From: Arthonia radiata
Lineage: Eukaryota > Ascomycota > Arthoniomycetes > Arthoniales > Arthoniaceae
Length of the DNA: 64,000 nt
Direction: 5' to 3'
NCBI GenBank assembly: GCA_002989075.1
Contig: PSQN01000016.1
Location: forward strand, 496,001 to 560,000
Position numbers and translations under genes: made by a program. Each line of letters opens with the position of its first letter. The first letter of the stretch is position 1. Of the stretch, positions 1 through 11,173 are shown piece by piece. The notes beneath the pieces were generated by a model. It was not told the DNA's origin and searched no databases. It saw nothing but the letters and a program-made list of their open reading frames with translations.

Positions 1-1597
1 GCCGTAACGAAGGTTTACCGGAGTTGGCCTCTTCTCGAATGCGCTTGCTAAGCCCAGTCGTGCTTTGTGTGTAGAGGGTGACCGCCGTGCCCAATACTCC
101 TTGTGAGAATCGGCTCGGCTGCAAAAGCCAGTCCATCCAACGCTCGACGACTGGCTCCCCAGTGTCCTGAGCTTCGGCTTCTACGCGGCGCTCAAATTCT
201 AACTTTGCAGTAGCCAAATCCTGGAAGCCCGGGTGCACTCTCGCCCACTGAGTTCTCCACACGGTGTCGAGCTTTTTCGGGGGCTGATCCAAGTCGAGTT
301 TGATGGTGAAAGTGTGCGTATGAGATCCGGAACGCACCAGTATCCAAAACCTCCATTCATGATCTCGAGTTTCACGTGGCGTACTCAGGCGGAAGTCGAC
401 GAGTTGCCAGCCCACAGTATCAATTAAGTCATCAACGGGCGGCTTGAACGAAAACTCTGGTTTATCATCCGTGACCATCATGCCACCTTCCTCGACCTCC
501 TCTACTTTCCAGATCTTGAAGAATCTAGCGATCGGGGAGTAGGTCACCAGAAGATATCGGTCACGGTATGTGTGGTCAAAGAGCGCTTGCACCAGATTGT
601 TGGAATGTGGATCTAGCAGCTGTCGCACAGGTTGCTTAAGATCCCGATCATAACCAGCGAGGTCAAATGAGTGCACGATCTTGCCAGATTGTGTACTCCA
701 CACTCTTACTGTGTGGTCTAGACACACTGTCCATAGCAGACTGCCTGTTGGCGACAGTACAGCAGAACAGGCAGCTTTCGCGCCCATGTCGAAGGTGCCA
801 TATCGTGCAGTTGCCTGACTTTTGAACAAGCCGCGCATCGACGACGTCCATGTCGATTCCGAGAAGATGCTCTCGGTCCACCCCTCGGTCTCGGACTGCT
901 GGAGTCGCACCACGCCACCGTCGTTGAGCGTGATATATAGCGTTTTGTCTGCACTCCATGTTATAATGCGGTAGGGCTGCCGTATCTTCAATGCGCTCGG
1001 AGAATGCGTCTTCCACCATTTGGCAGCTCCTTGGCCTTCTTCAAGAGCCTTTGCACGCGTGAACACCTCATCGCGAAGGGTCAGTGTGATGATTTCTCCC
1101 TTTTTAGTGATTGCGTGGACAACCAAGGCAGAATTGGGGTCTTTCCTGCTGGCGAAGGCGGCGCCCTGTGAGATTAGCGCGCTCTCGAACCGGAATGATA
1201 ATGTGATTGCTGCAGCCGTGGCCTCCTGCGGCTCATGATGGAGATCGACAGATTGTATCTCAAGAGTCTGACTGTCGTCTAATATGCGCCAAAGGATAGC
1301 TCGTGGGTACACTTCTGCGTCTGATCGGAAGTAAATGGTGGACTCTGTCGCGAGGTGTTGTTTGCTGAACGTCGCCTCATCATAGACTGACGGCCGCCTG
1401 CAAGCGTTTGGTCAGCATTGCTTCCCCAAATGTATCGGTTGTTAGGTCTGCTCAGCCGTGACATACTCTACACCTCTGCGTTTTGGGTACTGCCTGGATC
1501 CAAAAGCAGATGATTCGGAAGATGGGACGAAGACTGATTCAACCGGGCCAGCAGGCTCCAAGCCGACCCTGTTCTCTTGATAGAGACAAGCCGCCAT
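1..1597 (-). CDS. NUP120: Nup120/Nup160-family nucleoporin, 5' part only (C-terminus beyond the left edge)
   Basis: This is the N-terminal beta-propeller part of the Y-complex (Nup84/Nup107) scaffold nucleoporin, which acts in nuclear pore assembly and mRNA export. Seen: exon 1 is 1597-1467 and exon 2 runs from 1397 to the left edge, with a 69-nt intron (1398-1466) that has a GTATGT donor. The product begins MAACLYQENRVGLEP, like fungal Nup120 N-termini. It continues with family-like stretches such as IYFRSDAEVYPRAILWRIL and LDHTVRVWSTQSGKIV. About 510 residues are visible; the family is usually over 1000, so more than half is missing because of the window edge, not mutation. An in-frame upstream ATG at 1666 would add 23 residues; I prefer 1597 because of the family's short N-terminus. 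The 634 bp to the next gene is presumably its promoter. Confidence 0.85.
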
Positions 1598-2231
1598 TCT
1601 GGGCGTCGGAGAATGCGTGTGCAAGCCCAACAATGGGTGCGAGAATTGTGCAATCAACTTTCTCAAGGCGCGTAGCTCTCGAGACGAAGCTCAGAAGCAA
1701 AGCTTCGCGCTAAATCCGGCTACGTCCGCTGGCGGAGATGCAATGTGAGTATCTCCTCCACCCGCTGCGTTTCTTACCTTCCTCGACGACGCTGGCCTGC
1801 GCACCAGCCCAGATTCGCTCAAAAAGCTAAAAAATTGATGCTGCAAGATCATAGCGTGGAAATTGCATGAGCTACAAGCGTTTTGTCGATTTCGAGACTG
1901 AACCACGCTAGAGATCTAGCTCCCGCGTAGCGTGCTGCTCGCGCGGTACTAACAAAATGTATGAATACCTTTTCCCCAGCAAGAGCCGTTAATATAGATT
2001 CGGAGCATGACCGGCATGCGCTGAGAGCCAGATTTTGCCGAAAATGTCGAATCTGTTATTTTTAAACCGATAACGTGGAAAATGAGGGCACCGTGGAGGG
2101 TTTGTTGTTTCGCAGCATTCGAGGCTTGGCATTCCACCCCATTAGAGCACCCAGGCAAAATATATCGCTCGTCTATTCATACAAGGTATCACCGCACGTC
2201 TCATCTACACACTTGCTCTCTCTTGCGCTCA

Positions 2232-3479
2232 TCAGTCCTTCTCGAGGTCTTTCGGGCTCGGGTCACCGATGCCATCCTCGTTAATCGCAAACAGACAGTC
2301 CGACTCCGGCAGGCAAGGACTATCGTAGATCTTGCATATTCTCGTCTCGCCTCTCCCCTTTTTCAGACTCAGCCGCGTTGTACTCGCGTGTGCGATGATG
2401 TTGCCACCGATAGGCTTCTTCGGGTCTGGGTTAAACATCGCACTCGGTCCTCCGTCGACCTGCGCAACGACTTGATTCGTGATGACGACGGCGATGCCAA
2501 ACTCATCTGCTAGACGCTGTAGCGTGCGCATGAACTTTGCGAGGTGTGTCTGGCGCGATGAGAGCTCTCCACGGCCCATGAAATCTGTGCGGTATAGGGA
2601 GGTGGCGGAGTCGACAACGAGCATCGAAAAGCGAGTTTCGGTCATCATGGTTGCGGCCTGGTTGAGGAGACTAAGCTGATGCTCGGAGTTGTATGCACGG
2701 GCGTAGGCGACATTGTCAAGGACTTCTTCGCCGGAGAGGCCGTAGCGGGTTGCGACTGCAAGAAGGCGGACGGGTCTGGAACATGTCAGTCGGCGGGAAT
2801 GCGGCGTACGAACCGGTTGGAATACCTGAATGTGCCCTCTGTGTCGATATACAAGCATTTACCTTCGCCACCACCCATGTCAAATGGCAGTTGGCATGTC
2901 ACAGCCAATGTATGACAGATCTGACTCTTGCCTGTTCTAAACTCGCCGAAGATCTCTGTGATCGAGCCAGTCTCGATACCACCGGCAAGGAGTGTGTCGA
3001 GCTGCTTAGAGCCAGTGGTGACTGATATGAGCTCGCTACGTCTTTGGTGCATTTCAGTGGCGGTTGTGAAGCCCATTGGGACGAGCTTAGATGCTTTGGC
3101 ATGTCAGCGCTTCATCGTCTTTGGCTGAAAACCACACACGTACCTTCTTTCAACAGCTTCTCGGCCTTCTGCTCTGATATGCCTTTGATGAGTTCCAATG
3201 CCTTTCGAGGTCTATGTTGCTGTCAATGTTGCGCTGATCAAGGCTTAGGAAGCTTCGTACGTGTATGCGACACTCTCGACCGTGTTGTACCCGCCATCGA
3301 TGACAAGCTTGATGTCTCGCGCGGAAAGCCCATTGACACCCTTGGATGACTATTAGCTTTGTAGAAATGCCTAGATCTCAGTGCTTTACCTCAAGCGCGG
3401 TCAAAGGTGTTGGCGCACCAGGGCCGCCCATGCTGCCATCCCCAATGCCAGTCTGCGACTGCTCTTCTTCGCCGCTCAT
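2232..3479 (-). CDS. RAD51: Rad51 recombinase
   Basis: This is the RecA-family recombinase that forms nucleoprotein filaments on single-stranded DNA in homologous recombination. It has five exons: 3479-3390, 3340-3261, 3211-3144, 3093-2826 and 2775-2232. The four introns are only 49-50 nt each. The exons sum to 1050 nt, giving 349 residues, the usual length for filamentous fungi. Residues 31-85 form the N-terminal helix-hairpin-helix domain. Walker [10 protein letters not shown] is at about 129-137 and Walker B MLVVDSA at about 220-226. The stretch [11 protein letters not shown] and the L2-loop region VAQVDGG are also typical. The sequence is Rad51 rather than Dmc1 by overall similarity. It is transcribed away from SEM1/DSS1 across 372 bp, and an ACGCGT site lies in that spacer. 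All catalytic residues look intact. Confidence 0.97.
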
Positions 3480-3851
3480 GGTTGGTCTACTAGATCAGGA
3501 ACACAGACAAACTTGACGATACTCTTCCAGTAATTTCAAGATCACAGTAACCCGAGGTTTGGGTCGAATGGGTGGCTTTGCGCAGAGGTGTAAACGAAGG
3601 ACAAAAGAAGCAGTGGCGAGAGCACGCGTTCTAGCCAAGGCACCAACGCGGCTTCCTCGCGCAGTCACATGACTGTCTCGTCTTTTGCCCTTTCCGGAGT
3701 ACATTCACGGCTGCACCTCGTCTTGTCGGACGCCTTTTCTTTCCAGCAAACGGACACAAGATACAAGTCGCGCACAGATTTTCTAGCCCGAGCAAGTAGC
3801 ACGAAGTCTCCATACAGAAGCTAGCACGTCGTAAAGCAGCTTAAAGCGACC
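3480..3851. promoter_or_regulatory. Shared divergent promoter of RAD51 and SEM1/DSS1
   Basis: These 372 bp separate the two start codons. ACGCGT at 3624-3629 matches the MluI cell-cycle box used by MBF at DNA-replication and repair genes. GGTGGC at 3571-3576 matches the core of the proteasome-associated element bound by Rpn4 in yeast, but the rest of that element is not matched. No clear TATA box was seen. Function is inferred from position and motif only. Confidence 0.5.
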
Positions 3852-4222
3852 ATGTCCGGCACATCTGCCTCCCAAAATCCCAACACCACAAAAGCCGTCA
3901 CGGACGACAGCACATCCACGCCCTCCGCTTTACAACAACAGGCACAGAAGCAGACAGCCCAATTTGAAGAAGATGATGAATTTGAAGACTTCCCCGTAGA
4001 AGGTTCAGCGTCCCAAATTATTATAATTGTGACTGGAAGCATGTTGTCAACTAACAAAGAACAGATTGGGCAGACGACCAAACGGACCTCGCGAACGGAG
4101 ATGAAGGTGGCGCGCACCTATGGGAAGAGAGCTGGGATGATGACGACACGAACGATGACTTCGCGAAGATGTTGAAGGAAGAGTTGAGGAAGGTCGGGGA
4201 GAAGAAAAAATAACGGATGAAC
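3852..4222 (+). CDS. SEM1: Sem1/Dss1 small acidic proteasome-lid protein
   Basis: This is a small, intrinsically disordered acidic protein of the 26S proteasome lid, also known in TREX-2 and, as Dss1, as a partner of BRCA2-type proteins. Exons are 3852-4002 and 4065-4222, with one 62-nt intron, giving 102 residues. The diagnostic acidic-aromatic segments are visible: EEDDEFEDFPVEDWADD and HLWEESWDDDDTNDDF, followed by a C-terminal helix (AKMLKEELRKV). The intron falls inside the first acidic-aromatic segment, between PVE and DWAD, which only becomes continuous after splicing. The N-terminal 35 residues are Ser/Thr/Gln-rich and not conserved. It is head-to-head with RAD51 and tail-to-tail with PGK1; only 158 bp separate the SEM1 and PGK1 stops. 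Confidence 0.93.
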
Positions 4223-4380
4223 ATGATTTGCAACGGCGAGCGTTGCAGCGTTCAAAAGATCTGTTGGCAAGTTCGATGGTACATTGAATTGAATGCGGTC
4301 GCTATCATGCTCCTCAAAGAGCAGCTCGCTCACCTCTGTCACTGTCAACGAATTTTCTCAACTTTCCGTGCAGCACCAGC

Positions 4381-5787
4381 TCACTTCGACGACAACGCCG
4401 TCACACCTGGCAGCTCCTTGCCTTCCAGCAGTTCCAGACTAGCACCGCCACCCGTGCTGATATGGCTCACCTTGCCTTCCGCACCGAACTTAACAGCCGC
4501 AGTTGCCGTATCACCGCCGCCAATGATACTAGTCGCGCCGTTCTTTGTCGCCTCAATCACACTCTTCGCCATATCCTCCGTGCCTTTCGCAAAGCTCTTC
4601 ATCTCGAAAACGCCAGGCGGCCCATTCCACAATATCGTTTTCGTGTCGATCGCTGTCAGCACCTTGCGGAAATGCTCGATGCTCTTCGGGCCAACGTCTA
4701 CGCCCATCCACCCATCAGGTATGCCCTCCTCGTCGCTCACCGTCTTTGTTGGCGCGCCATCCTCAAACTTCTGTGTGATGAGATGATCTGCCGGCAGCAC
4801 TAGTTCCACATTTCGCTCCTTCGCCTTCTTCCTGATCCCCGGCACTAGCTTCGCGCCATCTTCGTCGAACCTGCTTGATCCGATCGTCATCGTCTTCTCG
4901 CTGGCCTCTGCCACGCTCTTGAACGTGTAGGTCATAGCTCCGCCGATGATGAGAATGTCGACTTTCTCCAGCATGTTCTCGATAAGCTGAATCTTGTCAC
5001 TGACCTTGCTGCCGCCCATGATGGCAATGAACTTCCGCTTTGGGGACTCGAGGGCGGCGGCGAAGTAGTCGAGTTCGGTTTTCATGAGGGAGCCAGCAGC
5101 GCGGGTCGGAAGGGTGACGCCGACCATGCTGCTGTGAGCCCGGTGGGCTGTGCCAAAGGCGTCATCTGCGGATGAATGATTAGTCGGCGATCCTGTTATG
5201 GTATGGCTGGTATGTGGGGAGTGGAGTAAGCGGACGCACGCACTTATATAAACATCCCCCAGCTTCGTCAAACCCTCCCGGAACTTCTTCACATCGCCCT
5301 CACTCGCCTTCACCTTCCCGCCCTTCTCGTCCACCCCCTTGCCCTCTTCCTCGACATGAAACCGCAGATTCTCAAGTAGCACGACACCGCCGTCGCGCTG
5401 CTCGTTCACGAGGTCTTCGACCTGGCTGCCCACGCAGTCCTCCGCAAATGCGACCTTCGTGCCCAGTTGCTTCTCCACCTCTGGCACGATCTGCTTCAAC
5501 GAGTACTTCTTGTTGGGCTGGCCGTCCGGACGCCCAAGGTGTGACATGAGCACCACGGCTTTGGCGCGGGCCATGCGGACATGGTTGATGGTCTTCTTGG
5601 CGCCGACAATGCGCTGATTGTTGGTTACGTTGCCTTTGTCATCGAGGGGAACGTTGAAGTCGACCTGTTTGACAGGTCAGTTGTGAGGGAGGGGTGGAAT
5701 CGTTGGAGCAGTGGATCATACGCGGATGAGGACGCGCTTATCTTTGACGTCGACATCTTGGTAGGGGAGCTTGTTTGAAAGAGACAT
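4381..5787 (-). CDS. PGK1: Phosphoglycerate kinase
   Basis: This glycolytic enzyme transfers phosphate from 1,3-bisphosphoglycerate to ADP in the cytosol. Exons are 5787-5722, 5664-5244 and 5165-4381; introns are 57 and 78 nt. The sum is 1272 nt, giving 423 residues (most fungal enzymes have about 417). Seen: the N-terminus MSLSNKLPYQDVDVKDKRVLIR, the signature RVDFNVPLD across the first junction, SHLGRPDG, LLENLRFH, GGSKVSDKI, the nucleotide-site stretch LWNGPPGVFE, and the Gly-rich C-terminal GGGDTATA and STGGGASLE. The second intron keeps the reading frame open, so an unspliced reading adds a spurious stretch between DVYI and DAFGTAHRAHSS; splicing restores DVYINDAFG. All substrate-binding motifs appear intact. 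The AT-rich island begins about 215 bp upstream of the start. Confidence 0.97.
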
Positions 5788-5999
5788 CGTAATTGGGTCT
5801 TTAGCGCTCCAATTGTCAAAAGCAACGGATATGTGGGCAAAGAGCAGTGGTATTGTTTACATCAAAAAGATTGAGGGAGGTGGTGGGGCACCTCGGCGAC
5901 CGGTCCGACGTCATATACGGGCGACCATCGGGCAAACGAAAGGTCGGCTGCTAGCGTACAAAGTTCGGGAGACAATACACGTGCCATATACTTCAGCCG

Positions 6000-6640
6000 G
6001 CCTTTTTGCGACCCGCATCTAATTAAACAATTTACAAATACTTTAGAAATGCATTTAAAACTAGTTTAAAGTATAATATATATAGATTAGTTTTTTAAAT
6101 ATATTTTAAATACTTTCTTAAAGCTTTTCTAAAGCTTTTTTAAAGCCTTTCTAAAGCTTTTTTAATATTATATTATCTAATTTTAAATTAAAATTAGACT
6201 TAGTTATATAATTAAACCTTAAATTTATAGAATTTTTTCTAAAGATAAAAACTAGTCTAAACCACTTTAGGAATGTATTTTAAAAGCTTTAAAAACTAAT
6301 TTCTAATTAATTTCTAACTAGTTTTAGATATTTATACTATAATAGTATATTTTATTATATAGTGTTATCTAGAAGAATTTCATTTTTAACTCTTAAATAA
6401 GCTACCCTATTCTCTTTTTATAGAATTAGTTCTATACTAATTTTAAACTAGTTTAAAACTTATTTAAAATGCCTTTAAAATATATTTTAAAAGTATTTTA
6501 GACTTAGAACTATTATCTAATACTTATGATAATATTTTTAATTAGAATAAATGCTTTTAAAATGTATTTTACTAAATACACACTAAGTTGGCACTAAATT
6601 AGCCTGCGGGTCGGTTGCAGCCGACCTAAGTGGGTCCGCT
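6000..6640. mobile_element. AT-rich island with inverted-repeat-like ends, possible decayed non-autonomous DNA element
   Basis: From about 6015 to 6600 the sequence is overwhelmingly A and T, with recurring TTAAAGC, CTAAAGCTTTT and CTAGTTTTA words and no usable reading frame. It is sharply bounded by GC-rich DNA. The left edge carries GCGACCCGCATCTAATT and the right edge carries AATTAGCCTGCGGGTCGGT; these match as an imperfect inverted repeat (shared core CGACCCGCA...CTAATT). This looks like a short transposon-derived element or a tract degraded by C-to-T mutation of repeats. The family and target duplication could not be determined. Confidence 0.45.
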
Positions 6641-6650
6641 GCCGACCTGT

Positions 6651-9125
6651 ATGTTGTCCATCGGGGGTCCAATCTTACTCGCACTTGAACGAACCTTAAC
6701 CATGCTGGCGGAAATGGCCATCTGCCCGGATAACTCGACCGAATGTCTACTTCGCGCGCTATTCGATGCGCAAGACAAAGCTAACAAGTACGTGAGCGTC
6801 AAGCAGGCCTTGAAGGCTGCCCGCCTTACACTATGGGTTGCTCGCCCTTTGTACGGGGCCGGGTTAACACAACCAAACTACCTATTGACTTTCGATAGCG
6901 AGTTCAATCGGGATCCCATCACGTTCGGCTTTACGGCTCCTGTTGGTGTTGTCGCGGCCGTGTTCGGCATTCTTGCCGTTGTGCAAAGACTTCTGAACGC
7001 TGGAACTGGCCGCCTCAAAGCTAGCCAAAGAGCGATCGGGGATTTCTCAAGATACACAATCCATGGTTTCAGCTGGCGCGAATTTCGATTTAGAACCACG
7101 GCCCTAACTCCCTACATTAGCATTCCCAGTCTTAGCAATGGAAGGCTGGATGCCGACGGGCACACCTGGGTTAGTGATCAGCAAACGTATCTTGAAGCGA
7201 GGTACAAGTGGACCTATAAAGCAGTGCTCTGGTCCCTTGGTAAGTCTGTCGAGGTAGTCTGCCGAGGAATTCTGTGCCTTTGTAAACTGAGCATGTCACC
7301 CAGTGCGTGCAAACAAACCATCTCAACCATCTCGACCAGCTTCAAAGAATGATGAGGAACGAGGAGAAGCTTTATCTGAGCTGTCAGAGAAGTCCAAGCA
7401 GCTCAGTAAATTTGGGGCGAGTTGGAGCAACCTACTCGCAGACTTCCCGAACAGTACGCAAGACTTCGTTATTGACGCGTACCATATTGGATGGAACAGT
7501 GCCGTGAAAGACCTCACTCGAAGCATAGTCGAGGAAAAACAGCTACTCTCTTACGATACCGAGTTTGCTCCTAGCGACCTCGTTGCTGCGCCTACACTTG
7601 GAACCATCGAGAGTATTGTTACAATTGCGGCGCTAGCAGATTGCGACGAGGTTGTCATGTCGGAACACAAATGGCCTTTGGCACGTGGGAACAACATGCA
7701 ACTATCTTTTCGTGATCACCAGCAACTAGGCACAGTGGCTACATATCGAACATTGCCACGAATCAGAACTTATCGGAAGTGAGTACCTTTCTTGCCTAGG
7801 AGGGCTTGTGTACCCACTGTCAAGTTGGAAGTAGACCGCTAACGTTAGTGCTTTCTTTCTAGGAATGACAACTTACCCACGCTTTTATTAGAATCTCACG
7901 TTGTAGCAAGCCAATCCGATTTTCGATCAAGTTCCCGTCCAGATGTTCTTGCCATACTTCTAAATGGAACCGTGGCATGGCCACGAGTGTACCCGTTTTC
8001 GTCATTGGTAAAGAGCTTCCTGATAAATTAGCCTTGGGAGTTAGCTGACATCTTTCCTGATTTTCGGAAGATCTCAGATGCCACAAGAAATTTGTGTCAA
8101 TGGTCAAAGTCCTGGCGCACGCTTGACTTCCGAGTCATTTTCGCCGCCATCCATAAAGGACTTCCCTCCAGAGATCGCGATTCACACTGCTTGTATTGGA
8201 GAATGAACCCTCATCACGTGACATCTTATAACTCTACTCTGGATGAAACTACGAAAATTCCTTGTCCTAGTGATAGGGTCTCAACATCGAGAAGCGACGT
8301 CGGGCCGGAGATTTGGGCTCGCATTCCCAATTACAAGCAGCTGTCATGGTGCTCGCCCGCAGGTAACGAGTGTAACCTGAACCACATATTGAGAGAAGAT
8401 CACTTGGCAGTTCGAATACCAAGGGATAGAAACCACATGGTCGAGGAAATTGAAAAGGTCATAATCAACGGGGCTGGTTGGGTTGGCTCGGAACGAAGTG
8501 AGAATGTGCTGAAAGAGACCGACATTAAGGATCAAGGCTGCCTCATAGTTACGTCTGCTTCTTTGGGCCTGTGCATTCTATTCCTTGAAGACGCATCTCT
8601 TTTCCGGAAATTGTCCTTTGACGAGAAGAGTAACATGCGGGGAGCGCTGAGACACCAACTACACCAGGTGAGTAAGCACAGTAATAGTGCCCGAACACTC
8701 AACCTCATTCACACTGCCACTAGATTGACGTCTTTCTCTACTACGTGTGGACGAATGCTCCCAACCGAATATCGGACATTCTTGAGCACGTACATGCCAA
8801 GCTGGACCCGGAGTGGATTAAGCGCGACAAAGCAGCAGCGTCGAGCGATGCAGACCGTCACGACAGAAGGCGGGAATCCCATGAACCCCATTTCGACAGC
8901 ATGCTCCATGCGTGGAGCTACATCAATAAATTCAAGATCTATAATGCCGATAAAGATGCCATGAAAAGAGGGCAAGACTCGGAGGCAGCTGCGCTCCAGT
9001 ACGACGCTTTTGAAGCTATTCTCGTGTTCCGCGCAGTGGTCATGGCTGCGTTCTTGTCCACAGCCGCCGATATCAGCCCCGTTGCCGGAACGGAGCTCGG
9101 CAAACTGGTAGTGAATATGCTATAA
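6651..9125 (+). CDS. Uncharacterised 735-residue fungal protein
   Basis: I do not recognise this protein. The gene model is nonetheless strong. Exons are 6651-7239, 7304-7778, 7863-8007, 8071-8667 and 8724-9125, with introns of 64, 84, 63 and 56 nt. Every phase agrees and the total is 2208 nt. One hydrophobic stretch (PVGVVAAVFGILAVVQRLL, about residues 95-113) could be a membrane segment or a buried helix. Residues 210-245 are polar and Ser/Glu/Lys-rich. The C-terminal third is helix-rich, with a charged stretch (DADRHDRRRESHEPHFD) followed by a small-residue hydrophobic tail. No catalytic motif was seen. The start ATG is only about 10 bp beyond the AT-rich island, so the native promoter or an upstream exon may have been displaced. 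It lies among accessory genes. Confidence 0.65.
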
Positions 9126-10103
9126 TAGAGGTAATCTCATCACGAAAGATTCGGCTGTTTCATGAGGCTTATAGTTGGCTTGCCATCTCATAGCCCGAAA
9201 ATACCATCAAACGTTCTCAGATGTTCACCTTCCATGCAGTCTGAAATGAGACTTGCGATCATCAGAGACAGCACTCGATTTTCAACAAGGCGCAAGGTCA
9301 ACGACTTTTCCGGTGCAGTTCCTGCGATCGCAAAAGTGTTATCGATATGCCGCACCGCGTCCGAGACGATCTCATAGAGATATCGCTCTGGGTTATAGCT
9401 TTGCCCTTCGACTACGAGTGCTATCTACGCCACATCCGACACCCGGACACTTGGGGGCGCGAGATCACAACCAAAGGCGGCCCGTGGCAACACAAGCGTG
9501 GCCAATCTCTTGCTTCGTGTCGACACTTCCGCTGAGCTGTGTCTGTCACCACGACGAGCCGCATCGCTTCCATAAAGCGTCTTGCATTACCGCCAACTAA
9601 GATGCGGTGTGACGACCCACGTAGTGCATTGTGCAATGTGTCGATGAGCGCTACGCTCGCAGGTCGTTATTAAGGACAGCTTGAAGACATCAGACATCGC
9701 ACGCTGATCACGCCTCGCTTTTCTGCTGATATCTATTTATAGGAGCTCGAAGTGTATGCTTCCCAAATTGATAATATTTACATCGGCATATATCTGTCCG
9801 GAGATTATGCAGTCATCGAATACGTCCAAATTGGGATAATATACTCCCCGTAGACATGCAGCACTACGCAATGCAGGCGTTGTCAGCCAATCAGTAAAGC
9901 TTCTTTCGAAAGGGTTTCAAAACGACAGCGTTTCGTTTGTCCAAGCATATCTGGCAGCAGTAGAGTCTTGCGATCCGTGTCTGCCCTGATCAAAGTCAAT
10001 TCGCAGCTAGTGCGATGACAGCGTTTGACTTGTCTGCGCACATCGATGTCCGCAGTCCCACAAAGATCGGCCTCATTCAACAGACTTCGGTCACGAATAG
10101 AAA
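9126..10103. other. Intergenic, no gene seen
   Basis: Only short overlapping open frames occur on both strands and none has convincing splice partners or recognisable protein. A minus-strand frame at 9883-10116 continues into the next gene's antisense strand and is judged a shadow. Confidence 0.5.
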
Positions 10104-11173
10104 ATGCCTTATCCACCAGCAGGCTTCTACCATTTCGACCGACCTGGTGGAAAACCTCAATCTTTCGACTGCAAATGGGTGACGCGAGTCGATTACATTC
10201 CGCTCAGTTTCGAAATCACCTGCTTGGGTCGCAGGGAGGACAGTGATGACCATCTCGTGTTCCGCCACTTGGCAATGACAATGGTTTGGCACATTGAAAA
10301 GAACGACCTTCAATTCCATGATCGCCTCCAAATCACTGAGCGAGAGGCGAGTGATCTGGAAATACTGTGAGTGCACGCACGCGTCCAGCCTGTACAAGCC
10401 GATCTTGACGGGGAATGTTCAACTATCGGATAGCCTTTAGATGACAGCGGCCGGAATGCTAATCGTAAAGAGTAGCAAAGCGAGAGTCAGACACGTCACG
10501 CGAAATCTTGTCGAGTGCCGCATCATGTATCGATTTCTGTCCGACCCTGCGGAAGGACCACTCACTCACACACGCGTGTTGACGTGCTATCAACTTTACA
10601 GGACTTGTATGTAACGCAGTGACCTCGCCAAAAAAGTCGCTTCAACTGACGCGCAAGAAAGCCGATGAAGATGCCTCCAAGGAGAAGAAGAGGTGGTTTC
10701 ACAAAGTCTTCTTGAGATATGCCCGTCATGTTGTACCAGAAGCATTCGGGACGAGGACAGCGCTTCCAGCAGCAGAGCAACAGTGAGTGGAGCAAGAGCC
10801 AACACGGGAACTTCCACCCGAGCATCAAAGATCAGAGCAGGAGCGAACGCTCTCACAACGGCGCGGAAGAGCAGAGCCAGATGCCGCCCCCATCCGAAGA
10901 TCTACTCGGAGGAGGATTGCAACGCGACGTTATAGCCCTGAACCGGAGATTCCGCCCACATCACGAGCCACCAATGAGAGGTGAGCACCACAGCACAGAT
11001 GAGCAATCGGTCAGGTCAAGGTGCAGAGCCGGAGTGGTCTCATTTTGTGATCAAAGTTTTTTACCAGAAGACTGGTGAGAAGGGAGAAGAGTAGGTGCAG
11101 AGATCGAGACGCACGTGAAAGGGAGTTGATGATAAGTGATGGAAAAGAGAAGGGGGATAATAACGGTGTATGA
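10104..11173 (+). CDS. Hypothetical small basic protein, five-exon model
   Basis: I do not recognise this protein. A consistent model is 10104-10366, 10471-10514, 10620-10782, 10831-10980 and 11068-11173, giving 726 nt and 241 residues. Four donors are used, two of them the strong GTGAGT and one GTGAGC. The 48-nt intron at 10783-10830 is typical of this genome. The third exon could instead start at 10602, in the same phase. The N-terminal half is mixed (for example DYIPLSFEITCLGRR). The C-terminal half is strongly basic with Arg-rich patches such as RRSTRRRIATRRYSPEPE and RREKSRCRDRDARERE, which suggests nucleic-acid binding or disorder. The second exon is the weakest part of the model. Confidence 0.4.

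Noticed and set aside
5166-5243. Extra in-frame residues in PGK1 between DVYI and DAFGTAH
   Set aside because: They are encoded by an intron whose length is a multiple of three; splicing restores the conserved motif.
9883-10397. Minus-strand open frames that look partly coding
   Set aside because: They lack ATGs or good splice sites, and the plus strand offers a consistent five-exon gene over part of the same DNA.
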